Source: Deltaproteobacteria bacterium (GTDB lineage Bacteria; Myxococcota_A; UBA9160; SMWR01). Taken from it: 50,743 nt of DNA. Position numbers and translations under genes: made by a program. Shown in pieces: positions 18,808 to 26,480 of the stretch. Below the pieces are notes generated by a model that saw only the letters and a program-made list of their open reading frames with translations, was not told where the DNA came from and ran no database searches. Numbering within the stretch: the stretch's first letter is position 1; each line of letters opens with the position of its first letter. The stretch spans positions 1-50,743 of the forward strand of contig JAFDDG010000023.1 of assembly GCA_019310965.1 (NCBI GenBank), given 5' to 3'.

Positions 18808-19227
18808 ATGCCGCGCAGGCACTGGCTTGCGAAGAGCGAGCCTTCCAAATACTCGTGGGCCGACCTCGTGAGAGACGGCTCTACCTACTGGGACGGCGTG
18901 CGCAACGCCCAGGCGCGCAACAACCTCGCTGCCATGAGCAAGGGCGACCACGTTCTCTACTACCACTCGAACGAAGGCAAGGAAGTGGTGGGCGTCGCCC
19001 GGGTGACCCGCGAGGCCTACCAGGACCCCACCACCGATGACGACCGCTGGCTGGTGGTCGATCTGACACCTGTGAAGGCGCTGGTGCAGCCGGTGACGCT
19101 CGCCACCATCAAGGCCGATGACAAGCTCGCGGAGATTCCGCTGGTGAAGCAGTCGCGGCTCTCGGTGATGCCGATCGACGAGCGCTCGTTCGAGCGCATC
19201 CTGAAGTTGGGTAGAACGAAGCTCTAG
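18808..19227 (+). CDS. EVE domain-containing protein
   Basis: This 139-aa protein is a single EVE domain (PUA-like fold). It opens with the diagnostic HWLAKSEPSKYSWADL and has the TYWDGVRNAQARNNL segment that follows in this family, also found in human THYN1. EVE domains bind modified bases in DNA or RNA; the bacterial role is not settled. The ATG at 18808 has GAGGAG at 18797-18802. It starts 14 bp after the SDR gene and ends 4 bp from the convergent rnhA stop. Confidence 0.9.
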   Translation: MPRRHWLAKSEPSKYSWADLVRDGSTYWDGVRNAQARNNLAAMSKGDHVLYYHSNEGKEVVGVARVTREAYQDPTTDDDRWLVVDLTPVKALVQPVTLATIKADDKLAEIPLVKQSRLSVMPIDERSFERILKLGRTKL

Positions 19228-19238
19228 GCAGCTAGAGC
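19221..19238. terminator. Hairpin spanning two convergent stop codons
   Basis: GCTCTAG (19221-19227) and CTAGAGC (19232-19238) are perfect 7-bp arms with a GCAG loop. The TAG stop of the EVE gene lies in one arm and the TAG stop of rnhA in the other, with only 4 bp between genes. There is no clear U-tract, so it may be a weak bidirectional terminator or an RNA-end stabiliser. Confidence 0.45.
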
Positions 19239-19714
19239 AGGTACGCCGAGGCCAGCGCATCCGCGTACTCGTTCCAGCGCGAGCCGTCGTGGGCCTTGAT
19301 CCACTGCAGCGTGACGCGCGGGTGTGCGCGCGCGAGCGCATAGAGCTCCTTCACGAGCTCGAGATTCGCGATGGGGCCGGTCTTGCGCTTCCAGCCGCGC
19401 TTCTCCCAGCCCGCCGCCCACTCGTTGACGGTCTTCACGCACAGCTGACTATCCGAGTGAATATTGGCCTGCTCATCTTCCGGTAGCGCTCGATAGGCGT
19501 GGATCAACGCCGTCAGCTCCATGCGGTTGTTGGTGGTGTCGCCGTCGTGGCCCGACTCCTGGGCCACGATCTCGTCGTCACGCACCCACACGAAGCCCCA
19601 GCCGCCGGGGCCTGGGTTGCCCTCGCAAGAGCCGTCGGTGAAGACGCCCTGCTTCGGGCCGGACGTGTAGCGCGCGAGAACCTCCTCGGGTGTCAGCAGC
19701 TCGGTGTCGCGCAT
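19232..19714 (-). CDS. rnhA: Ribonuclease HI
   Basis: RNase HI degrades RNA in RNA-DNA hybrids. The 160-aa protein has the full active site: D27 (FTDGSCEGNPGPGGWG), E66 (NNRMELTAL), D88 (IHSDSQLC), H142 (KAHDGSRWNEY) and D152 (YADALAS). A ~20-residue N-terminal extension (TELLTPEEVLARY) precedes the usual start of the fold. The basic handle segment (WKRKTGPIANLEL) is present. It lies downstream of arsR on the same strand, separated by an 68-bp perfect palindrome that probably blocks or modulates read-through. Confidence 0.95.
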   Translation of the reverse strand: MRDTELLTPEEVLARYTSGPKQGVFTDGSCEGNPGPGGWGFVWVRDDEIVAQESGHDGDTTNNRMELTALIHAYRALPEDEQANIHSDSQLCVKTVNEWAAGWEKRGWKRKTGPIANLELVKELYALARAHPRVTLQWIKAHDGSRWNEYADALASAYLL

Positions 19715-19733
19715 CGGATCCGGAATCTAGTGC

Positions 19734-19801
19734 AGCGGGGACGGTGTTGCCTTCTTGCCTTTTTCGTTCGAAAAAGGCAAGAAGGCAACACCGTCCCCGC
19801 T
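19734..19801. repeat. Perfect 68-bp palindrome, GGGGAC element copy 1
   Basis: Two perfect 33-bp arms surround a 2-nt centre (TT), giving a very stable hairpin on either strand. The outer sequence is CGGGGACGGTGTTGCC, then a TTCTTGCC repeat unit and a T-run. The last base of the arsR stop codon (19801) is the outermost base of the palindrome. A second, related element lies at 43593-43676, so this is a mobile repeat family rather than a simple terminator. It may still work as one. Confidence 0.85.
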
Positions 19802-20094
19802 CAGCGCCTGCGCCCCTGGCAGCAATTCTTCGTCAGGAAGGCGAGCAGATCGTTCATCATCGAAAAATTCGGGCTGTAGATGAGCGAGCGGCCCTCGCGC
19901 TCGCAGCTCACGATGCCGGCGCTCTTCAGCTCTTTCAGATGGAACGAGAGCGTGGCCGAGGGCACCCCGAGTTCCTCGGCGATTTCTCCGGCGGGTCGCC
20001 CGTCGCTGCCGGCGCGCACGAGCAGGCGGAACACCTCGAGGCGAGTCTCCTGGGCCAGGGCGCCGAGGGCACTGACGGCTTTCTGAATTTCCAT
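19801..20094 (-). CDS. arsR: ArsR-family metalloregulator
   Basis: The 97-aa protein is a winged-helix ArsR/SmtB repressor. It has ALAQETRLEVFRLLVRAG, the recognition helix region LGVPSATLSFHLKELKSAG, and a wing (CEREGRSLIYS). It lacks the ELCVCDL metal site in the DNA-binding helix. Instead it has vicinal cysteines C91-C92 near the C-terminus (FLTKNCCQG), as in the Acidithiobacillus-type ArsR that binds As(III) with C-terminal cysteines. That type has a third Cys a few residues later. Here the protein ends right after CCQGRRR, at the edge of the 68-bp palindrome, so the tail may have been trimmed. No arsenic resistance genes are adjacent. Confidence 0.87.
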   Translation of the reverse strand: MEIQKAVSALGALAQETRLEVFRLLVRAGSDGRPAGEIAEELGVPSATLSFHLKELKSAGIVSCEREGRSLIYSPNFSMMNDLLAFLTKNCCQGRRR

Positions 20095-20095
20095 A

Positions 20096-20113
20096 TTTCC
20101 ATGTTTATGGAAA
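20096..20113. promoter_or_regulatory. Probable ArsR autoregulatory operator
   Basis: TTTCCAT (20096-20102) and ATGGAAA (20107-20113) form a perfect inverted repeat with a 4-bp spacer, directly abutting the arsR start codon at 20094. The AT-rich dyad is unusual for this GC-rich genome and has the size of ArsR half-sites. It also covers the ribosome-binding region, so binding there would repress arsR itself. Confidence 0.6.
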
Positions 20114-20160
20114 CAGCAGAGAGCTGTCAACTCCGCCGGTCCGGGCCGTCGCCAGGGGGT

Positions 20161-21279
20161 TCAGCTTCCGTAGCCCTCCAGAAACTCCTGCCGCCAGGCA
20201 GCGAAGCTGTCGACCAGGATGGCTTCGCGCGCCTCGCGCACGAGTCGCTGGTAGAAATGCAGGTTGTGAGCTGAACAGAGAATGGCGGAGAGCACTTCGT
20301 TGGCGGCGAAGAGGTGGTGCAGGTAGGCGCGGGTGAAGCCACCGGCGCAGGCCATGCAATCGCAGGAGGGGTCGATCGGGTAGGCGTCGCGGCGATAGCG
20401 ACGGTTGGTGAGGCGGATGCGGCCGCGCATGGTGAACACCGAGGCACTTCTCGCATAACGCGTCGGGATCACGCAGTCGAACATGTCGATGCCGTAGCCG
20501 ATGGCGGCGACGATGTCCTCGGGCATGCCGACACCCATCAGATAGCGCGGCTTGCGAGCGGGAAGCAGCGGTGCGGTGTGGGCGGTGACCTTGCAGAGAA
20601 GCTCGTGGCCCTCTCCCACCGAGACGCCGCCGATTGCATAGCCCGGAAGGTCGAAGGCCGTGACCGATTGTGCACACGACGTGCGCAGGTCGAGATCGAC
20701 GCCACCCTGCACGATGCCGAATAGTGCCTGGCGTTCGCCGTGTCGGTGTGCCGTGATGCAGCGGTCGAGCCACTCGAGGGTGCGGCGCACGCCGGTCTGC
20801 ACCTGTTTTTTGCTCGCCGGAAACGGTGTGCACTCGTCGAAGGCCATGATGATGTCGGCGGCGAGCGCGTTCTGGATTTCGATCGAGCGCTCCGGGGTCA
20901 AGTCCATGGCCTGACCGTTGACTTCGTTCTTGAACTTCACCCCGCGGTCACTGATCTCCTTGTTCGGCAGTGAGAAGACCTGGAAGCCGCCGCTGTCCGT
21001 CAGGATGGGCCGCTCCCAGCGCATGAAGGCATGCAGCCCGCCGAGCTTCTCGACGAGGCCTTCACCGGGGCGCAAGGCCAGATGATAGGTATTGCTGAGC
21101 AGGATCTCGGTCCCGGTGGCACGCACCTGCTCCGGGGTCAGTGCCTTGACCGCGCCGTGGGTGCCCACCGGCATGAAGGCGGGCGTACGGATCCTGCCGT
21201 GGGGCGTCGAAAAGTGGCCCGCGCGCGCCGCGCCAGAGCGGCCTTCGAGCGTGAAATGGAAGGGGGCGGCGCTCGGCAC
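20161..21279 (-). CDS. tgt: tRNA-guanine transglycosylase
   Basis: Tgt exchanges guanine-34 for preQ1 in GUN-anticodon tRNAs during queuosine synthesis. The 372-aa protein matches the bacterial length. The base-binding TDSGGFQVFSL holds one catalytic Asp. GIVQGGV contacts the base, and DMFDCVIPTR holds the nucleophilic Asp. The zinc site CDCMAC with a downstream His (residues ~300-335) is intact. No other queuosine genes (queA, queF) are adjacent. A 42-codon basic gene ends 17 bp upstream, and arsR begins 66 bp downstream of the stop. Confidence 0.97.
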   Translation of the reverse strand: MPSAAPFHFTLEGRSGAARAGHFSTPHGRIRTPAFMPVGTHGAVKALTPEQVRATGTEILLSNTYHLALRPGEGLVEKLGGLHAFMRWERPILTDSGGFQVFSLPNKEISDRGVKFKNEVNGQAMDLTPERSIEIQNALAADIIMAFDECTPFPASKKQVQTGVRRTLEWLDRCITAHRHGERQALFGIVQGGVDLDLRTSCAQSVTAFDLPGYAIGGVSVGEGHELLCKVTAHTAPLLPARKPRYLMGVGMPEDIVAAIGYGIDMFDCVIPTRYARSASVFTMRGRIRLTNRRYRRDAYPIDPSCDCMACAGGFTRAYLHHLFAANEVLSAILCSAHNLHFYQRLVREAREAILVDSFAAWRQEFLEGYGS

Positions 21280-21296
21280 GGCGCGGCCTGCCAGAT

Positions 21297-21425
21297 CTAC
21301 CGGTAGGTGGAGCGGCCCCCGCGGCTGGCGTTGAGGCGCCGCCGGCGGACCTTGGCTCTCTTCTTCGCGTTGGCGCGGGAAGACTTATTGCGATTGCGGT
21401 GCGGGAGGGGCTTGGCCTTCTTCAC
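21297..21425 (-). CDS. Small highly basic protein (42 aa) ahead of tgt
   Basis: A GTG at 21425 with GGAG about 7 nt upstream opens a 42-codon frame rich in Arg, Lys, Asn and Ser (central KKRAKVRRRRLNASRGG). It ends 17 bp before the tgt ATG on the same strand. Size, extreme basicity and lack of hydrophobic residues resemble small ribosomal or RNA-binding proteins, but I do not recognise the family. The same frame is open far upstream, yet that extension is antisense of the acyl-CoA dehydrogenase and pyrE genes and is not credible. The good ribosome-binding site and operon spacing support a real gene. Confidence 0.6.
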   Translation of the reverse strand: MKKAKPLPHRNRNKSSRANAKKRAKVRRRRLNASRGGRSTYR

Positions 21426-21500
21426 GCTCGACTCCGTTCCGGGCCCGGCACTGTAGACGAACTGGTCCCCTGGGGCCAGCGGCCGCGTTAGACTGCTCCG

Positions 21501-22676
21501 ATGCCCCAAGCCACGGCCCGCATGGCCGATTTCGACCTCAGCCCGGAGCAGCGCCAGGTGCGCCAGCTGGTTCGGAATTTTGCCGAGAAGGAGATCCTGC
21601 CGTTCGTCGAGCGCTACGAGCAGGAGGAGCGCTACCCGCTCGAGCTGATCGCCAAGCTGCCGGAGCTGGGCCTGATGGGCCCGATGATCCCCGAGGAGTA
21701 CGGCGGCTCCTTCACCGACGTCGTGACTTATGGCGTGATCTGCGAGGAGCTCGCGCGCTGTGACTGGGTGGTGGCCTCCGTGGTGTCGGTGGCGAACTCG
21801 TTGCTCGCGAGCTCGATCCTGGCTCACGGCAGCCGCGCACAGAAGGAGCGTTGGCTCCCGCCGCTCGCCAAGGGGGAGATCCTGGCCTCCGCCTGTCTCA
21901 CCGAGCCGGGCGGAGGCACCGACCTCGGCAATCTGCGCACCCGCGCCGAGCGCGTCGATGGAGGCTGGAAGCTCACCGGCACCAAGGTCTTCATTTCGCA
22001 CGCGGCGCACGCCGGCGTCTTCTTCGTGGTGGCGACGGTCGATCGCGAAAAGAAGCACAAGGGCGTCACCGCATTCCTGCTGGATCCGAAGACACCCGGC
22101 GTGAGCATCGCCGAGTTCCCGATGCGCACCCTCAAGCGAGACAACCTCGCCGAAGTTCACTTCACGGGCGCCTTCGTGCCCGACGACGACGTGCTCGGCG
22201 AGCCGGGCGCGGGTTTCCCGATCCTCGGCTCCGCACTCGATACCGGTCGCTACTCCGTGGCCGCGCGCTGTGTCGGGCAGGCGCAACGCTGCCTCGAGCT
22301 GGCGACCGACTACGCCATGCAGCGCGATGCTTTCGGCCAGAAGATCGGCGAGTTCCAGATGATCCAGCAGAAGATCGCCGATATGGTGGTGCGCACGGAG
22401 TCGGCGCGTGCGCTCGTGTATCGCCTGGGGCGCATGAAGGATGCCGGGGTGCCGCGCGCCAGCATGGAGGCGAGCCTCGCGAAGCTCACTGCCAGCGAGG
22501 CCGCCACCCAGAACGCTCTCGACGCCATCCAGGTGCACGGCGGCTACGGTGTGTCGGGCGAATACGAAGTGGGGCGGCTGCTGCTCGAGGCGAAGGCTCT
22601 GGAGTTCGGCGAGGGCACCAGCGAGCTGCACCGCAAACTGATCGCCGAGTTTGCCCTCGGCATCCGCAAGCAATAG
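21501..22676 (+). CDS. Acyl-CoA dehydrogenase
   Basis: This FAD-dependent enzyme of beta-oxidation or amino-acid breakdown is 391 aa (384 if the ATG at 21522 is used). The N-terminal alpha domain starts at DFDLSPEQRQVRQLVRNFAEKEI. The FAD/substrate motif SACLTEPGGGTDLG and the KVFISHAAHAG region are present, as are the C-terminal YSVAARCVGQAQRCLE and DAIQVHGGYGVSGEY. The catalytic Glu is in LEFGEGTSELHRKLIAE, the short/branched-chain type position. It is followed immediately by pyrE and an acyl-CoA ligase in the same orientation. Chain-length preference cannot be read from the sequence. Confidence 0.93.
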   Translation: MPQATARMADFDLSPEQRQVRQLVRNFAEKEILPFVERYEQEERYPLELIAKLPELGLMGPMIPEEYGGSFTDVVTYGVICEELARCDWVVASVVSVANSLLASSILAHGSRAQKERWLPPLAKGEILASACLTEPGGGTDLGNLRTRAERVDGGWKLTGTKVFISHAAHAGVFFVVATVDREKKHKGVTAFLLDPKTPGVSIAEFPMRTLKRDNLAEVHFTGAFVPDDDVLGEPGAGFPILGSALDTGRYSVAARCVGQAQRCLELATDYAMQRDAFGQKIGEFQMIQQKIADMVVRTESARALVYRLGRMKDAGVPRASMEASLAKLTASEAATQNALDAIQVHGGYGVSGEYEVGRLLLEAKALEFGEGTSELHRKLIAEFALGIRKQ

Positions 22677-22688
22677 GTGGGGGCAATC

Positions 22689-23246
22689 GTGGCCAGCGAA
22701 GCGCAGCGCGCGGAGTTGTTGGACTTGATCCTCGAGGTGTCGTTCCGGCGGGAGCAGGTGACTCTCACGAGCGGCAAGCAGAGCGACTTCTATCTCGACC
22801 TGCGCCAGACACTGATGCGCCCACGCGGTGTCAAGCTGGCCGGTGAGCTGGTGCTCGAGCGCCTGCGCGCGGGCCCCCCGGTCGACTCGGTCGGCGGCAT
22901 GGCCGTGGGTGCCGTGCCGCTGGTCTCCGCGGTGCTCGCCGCGGCGGCCGCGCGGGACGCCGAGACGCCGCTTCTCGGCTTCTTCGTGCGCAAGGAGACG
23001 AAGCGCCACGGCCTTGGCAAGCGCGTCGAGGGGGGATTCGTGCCGGGGCAGACCGTTGCGCTCGTCGAAGACACCTGCACCACCGGCGGGTCGACCCTCG
23101 AAGCCGTGGACGCGGTGGTGAAAGCGGGTGGCAAGGTCGGCCGTGTGTTGTGCTTGGTGGACCGCGGCGAGGGCGCCGCGGCGGCCTTCGCCGAGCGCGG
23201 CATCGAGCTCGAGAGCTTGTTCGACCGCAACGACCTGCCGGTCTGA
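22689..23246 (+). CDS. pyrE: Orotate phosphoribosyltransferase
   Basis: PyrE converts orotate and PRPP to orotidine 5'-phosphate in pyrimidine synthesis. Motifs seen are FRREQVTLTSGKQSDFYLDLR, FFVRKETKRHGLGKRVEGG (catalytic Lys loop), and the PRPP-binding VALVEDTCTTGGSTLEAV. The GTG at 22689 is chosen because AGGTGGGG lies at a good distance upstream. A GTG at 22677, directly after the previous stop, would add four residues. The protein is about 185 aa. It is wedged between two acyl-CoA metabolism genes, 12 bp after the dehydrogenase and 10 bp before the ligase. Confidence 0.93.
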   Translation: MASEAQRAELLDLILEVSFRREQVTLTSGKQSDFYLDLRQTLMRPRGVKLAGELVLERLRAGPPVDSVGGMAVGAVPLVSAVLAAAAARDAETPLLGFFVRKETKRHGLGKRVEGGFVPGQTVALVEDTCTTGGSTLEAVDAVVKAGGKVGRVLCLVDRGEGAAAAFAERGIELESLFDRNDLPV

Positions 23247-23256
23247 AGGGAAGGCC

Positions 23257-24744
23257 GTGTACGCGAATCTCGGAAGCATTCTGTCTGGCAGTGCAGAGCT
23301 GCGCCCCGATCACATTGCGCTGCGCCTCGGCGAACGGGCGCTCAGCTACCGCGAGCTCGAGCGAGCGGCCCGCGGCGTAGCGACATCGCTGCGCCAGCGT
23401 GGCCTCGGATCCGGCGATCGCGTGGCGCTGCTCGTGCCGAACGTGCCGGAGTTCACCGTGGCGTACTTCGGCATCCTCTATGCCGGCTGCACCGTGGTGC
23501 CGCTCAACGTGCTTCTCTCGGCCCCGGAGGTGGCCTATCATCTGGAAGACTCCAGCGCGAAGCTGCTGATCGCGCATCCGCTCTTCGAAGCGCCGGCGCG
23601 GGAAGGCGCCGGTGCCCTCGGTGTGCCCATCGCGCTCGCGGCGCCCGAGGGCCCCGAGAGCGTCGGCGAGATGGCTCGGGCGGAGGCGATCGACGCCCTG
23701 CATGCTTCAGAGGCGACCGACACGGCCGTCATTCTGTATACGTCCGGCACCACCGGGAAGCCGAAGGGTGCCGAGCTCACCCACTCGAACCTCTTGCTCA
23801 ACTGCGCGGTCGTCGTCCCGAAGCTGATGCCCGCGACACAGGATGACGTGGCGCTCGCCACGCTTCCCCTCTTCCATTCCTTCGGTCAGACTTGCATCCA
23901 GAACGCCTTCATCGCGGCGGGGGCCACGTTCACGCTGCTGCCGCGCTTCACGCCGGCGGAGGCGTTCGAGGTGATGGCGCGCGACAGCGTCACGGTCTTC
24001 GCCGGTGTTCCCACGATGTACTTTGCACTCCTCCACCACGAAGCCGAGAACCTGCCCGCGCTCGACCTGCGCTTTTGCATGTCCGGCGGTGCGCCGCTCC
24101 CCGTCGAGGTGATGAGGGCCTTCGAGAGCAAGTTCGGCGTCGAAATCCTGGAGGGCTACGGCCTCTCGGAGACGTCACCCGTCGCGTGCTTCAACATGCC
24201 CGGCCGCCCGCGCAACGTGGGCTCCATCGGCTATCCGGTCTACGGCGTCGAGATGTGCATCCTCGACGCGGAGGATCAGCCCGTACCCGACGGCGAGCGC
24301 GGAGAGATCTGCATCCGCGGACACAACATCATGAAGGGCTACCTGGGTCGCCCTGACGCCACGGCCGAGGCTGTGCGCGGAGGCTGGTTCCACAGCGGCG
24401 ATGTCGGCATCCGCGATTCCGATGGCTCCTATCGCATCGTCGACCGGAAAAAGGACATGATCCTGCGCGGCGGTTTCAATGTGTACCCGCGTGAGATCGA
24501 AGAAGTGCTCTACGGCCACGAGGCGATCCTCGAGGCCGCCGTCATCGGCGTTGCGCACGAGAGTCACGGCGAAGAGGTGAAGGCCGTCGTCGTGACGCGG
24601 CCCGATTCCGGCCTCAGCGCCGATGAGCTTCGGGCCTGGTGCAAGGAGCGCCTCGCCGCCTACAAGTATCCCCGCATCATCGAGTTCAGCGATGCGCTCC
24701 CGAAGGGCCCGACGGGCAAGATCTTGAAGCGCGAGCTCAAGTAG
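23257..24744 (+). CDS. Long-chain fatty-acid-CoA ligase (AMP-binding)
   Basis: The 495-aa ANL-superfamily enzyme activates a carboxylic acid to its acyl-CoA through an acyl-AMP. The P-loop is ILYTSGTTGKPKGAELTH. Later motifs are EGYGLSETSPV, the hinge Asp in GGWFHSGDVGIRD, and the catalytic Lys near the end (GPTGKILKRELK). The GTG at 23257 follows a GGGAAGG just after the pyrE stop. The frame upstream is only an alternate reading of pyrE. With the upstream dehydrogenase it would feed and run acyl-CoA oxidation. The exact substrate is unknown. Confidence 0.92.
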   Translation: MYANLGSILSGSAELRPDHIALRLGERALSYRELERAARGVATSLRQRGLGSGDRVALLVPNVPEFTVAYFGILYAGCTVVPLNVLLSAPEVAYHLEDSSAKLLIAHPLFEAPAREGAGALGVPIALAAPEGPESVGEMARAEAIDALHASEATDTAVILYTSGTTGKPKGAELTHSNLLLNCAVVVPKLMPATQDDVALATLPLFHSFGQTCIQNAFIAAGATFTLLPRFTPAEAFEVMARDSVTVFAGVPTMYFALLHHEAENLPALDLRFCMSGGAPLPVEVMRAFESKFGVEILEGYGLSETSPVACFNMPGRPRNVGSIGYPVYGVEMCILDAEDQPVPDGERGEICIRGHNIMKGYLGRPDATAEAVRGGWFHSGDVGIRDSDGSYRIVDRKKDMILRGGFNVYPREIEEVLYGHEAILEAAVIGVAHESHGEEVKAVVVTRPDSGLSADELRAWCKERLAAYKYPRIIEFSDALPKGPTGKILKRELK

Positions 24745-24853
24745 GCGTCGAACGCGCTTCGCCGGTCTCTCGTCGAAAGCGTCGACGATGCCGTGGTTCG
24801 CCACTGCCCGGTCGTGCCCGAATGGGTGCAGGCACGCTTTCCGCCCGCAGCGC

Positions 24854-25570
24854 TCAGCCCCGCTCGGCGAGCTCTGCCTCGAGTGCCACGCGTCTTTCCA
24901 TCAGCGCTTCGAACTTGCCGGGCTTTGCCGCCACGAAGAGGGCCTCGGCCTCCGCGCACAGCGTGTCGCCGGCGAGAAGCTGACCCGTGCAGAATGTCTT
25001 GCGTCCCTCGACGTGGGCGAGTTCTCCGAGAATGTGCAGCTGGGTGTGGAGAGGCGTCGGGCTGCGGTACTTGATCGTGAGCGTGCCGGTGAAGCCGGGG
25101 TTTCCGCCGAGCGACTGCGTAAAACCCAGCACCTCGTCGAAGGCCGCCGCCACGAAACCCCCGTGTACGCTGCCGGGCGGTCCTTCGTACGCGGTGCCGA
25201 AGGTTGTGATCGCGATGGCGCTGGTCGGGCCGGATTTGTGGACGGCGATCGGCGGCGCCAGCGGATTGGCGAGTCCGATCAGCGGACTCTGGTCGAAAAA
25301 CGCACCGACGTCGCCGGCATTTGCCGACTCGGCGTGGCCGAGCACGCGCTTGAGACGCGGGTGCTTCTTCAGCTGCTCGGCGTAGCGTTCGAGGCCCTCC
25401 GCGGCCGCGCGCAGCTCGGCTTCGGGAGCGTTGCTCGGCACGAGCCGATCGATGACGACGCGCATCGCGTCGGCGAGCCGGCGCTTCTGCTGCCACATTT
25501 CACTGTTGGTGGCCTTGTTGGGATCCCACATCAGCTGCATCTGCTCGGTGAGTCCGGTCTCGTCGGCCAC
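24854..25570 (-). CDS. PaaI-like hotdog-fold thioesterase
   Basis: The 238-aa protein has a ~90-residue helical N-terminal region (QQKRRLADAMRVVIDRLVP). A hotdog domain with GPPGSVHGGFVAAAFDEVLG (the HGG motif) and FTGTLTIKYRSPTPLHT follows. Such enzymes hydrolyse acyl-CoA thioesters. The GTG at 25570 has GGAGG 7 nt upstream. The frame is open beyond it but without a good start. It converges on the acyl-CoA ligase, consistent with a shared acyl-CoA theme. Confidence 0.82.
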   Translation of the reverse strand: MADETGLTEQMQLMWDPNKATNSEMWQQKRRLADAMRVVIDRLVPSNAPEAELRAAAEGLERYAEQLKKHPRLKRVLGHAESANAGDVGAFFDQSPLIGLANPLAPPIAVHKSGPTSAIAITTFGTAYEGPPGSVHGGFVAAAFDEVLGFTQSLGGNPGFTGTLTIKYRSPTPLHTQLHILGELAHVEGRKTFCTGQLLAGDTLCAEAEALFVAAKPGKFEALMERRVALEAELAERG

Positions 25571-25884
25571 GGGGAGTCCTCCTGCGGGCCCGCGCAGCAT
25601 AGAGCAGCCCGCGTCGGTGGGCCGGAGCGCGCTCGGGCCGCCCGACGCTCTAGAGGGCGCGCGCGAGTGCGAGCTTTCCCGCAGGCGTTCTCCTGGCAGA
25701 CCGACGCTGGGTACGCGTGGCAGCGGCGGATCCGGCAGCACCCGGAACGCTTCGCCAGTGCAACGGCGGGTCGGGCGGAGCCGGCCGAGAAGATGCCGTG
25801 GAGCTGCATGGCAGCAGGGTCTGCGCTGTGACCGCATGTGTCATTGCGCTCCGATTCACTGGGCTGTGAGGAGGACGTGGATTC

Positions 25885-26097
25885 ATGCAGATCACACTTC
25901 AGCGATCTGGGCGCACGCTCACCCGCTGCCTCGTGTGCGGCTTCTTCGAGGTGCGCACCGACGAGGTCTTCCACGGGGGCCTCGTCCTGCTGCACGAGTG
26001 CCCCCATTGCGAGCATCGCTGGACGCAAGTCACGGAGTCTGCCGTCCCCGTCGTGACGTCGGTTCGCCGAATGCGGGAGGTGTCTGCGGCTGCGTGA
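25885..26097 (+). CDS. Small zinc-ribbon protein (70 aa)
   Basis: An ATG at 25885 with GAGGAGG upstream (about 25868-25875) opens a 70-codon gene. It contains two CxxC knuckles, RCLVCGF (C15, C18) and HECPHCEHRW (C39, C42), spaced like a single zinc ribbon. The C-terminus is a short Val/Arg-rich tail. I do not recognise a named family. It could be a nucleic-acid or protein-binding adaptor. It stands alone, with 383 bp to the next gene. Confidence 0.65.
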   Translation: MQITLQRSGRTLTRCLVCGFFEVRTDEVFHGGLVLLHECPHCEHRWTQVTESAVPVVTSVRRMREVSAAA

Positions 26098-26480
26098 CCC
26101 CGGCTCCCCGCGAGGCTCGTGCTCTACACGGAAAAGCGGGGCCGCGCGGGTTAGGCGCCGCCGCTGACGAGATCCGAACCGTCTTCTGGCCCATCACAAT
26201 GGATGGCCGTGGGCGCGGCGGGCGGCCTGGGTGCGTCCGCCAGCCGCTCGGGATGCGCTTGCTCGATCGACGGTACCCAGGTGTCGTGGTACGATTTCGG
26301 CATCGGATTCGCGGTCGAAGCGCTGCGCGCCCCTTACGTTCCGTAGCCGGCAGACGGCGGCACGGGATAGCAGCCGAGTCCATTCGAGGCTTTTTCCCCC
26401 CGAGTTACCTGCTCAAGTGCGTTCCAGAGTTGCCGATGAGTGGAGCGTGTCCAGGAGCGAAAGGTGGTCTCGGTAGTTTG
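26098..26480 (+). other. 383-bp intergenic region with a weak promoter match
   Basis: No convincing ORF, tRNA or repeat is visible. The best promoter-like match is TCGACG (26267-26272), 17 bp, TACGAT (26290-26295), four of six matches each, which would give a ~185-nt leader to the AMIN gene. A TGGTACG...CGGC string at the same place only loosely resembles a sigma-54 site. The remainder is unassigned. Confidence 0.3.

Noticed and set aside
21426..23279. A long minus-strand open frame (to 660 codons) over pyrE and the acyl-CoA dehydrogenase.
   Set aside because: It is the antisense shadow of two certain genes; only its last 42 codons, past those genes, look real.
26286..26303. A TGGTACG...CGGC string resembling a sigma-54 promoter.
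   Set aside because: GG and GC have the right spacing, but most other consensus positions fail, notably the TTGC box.
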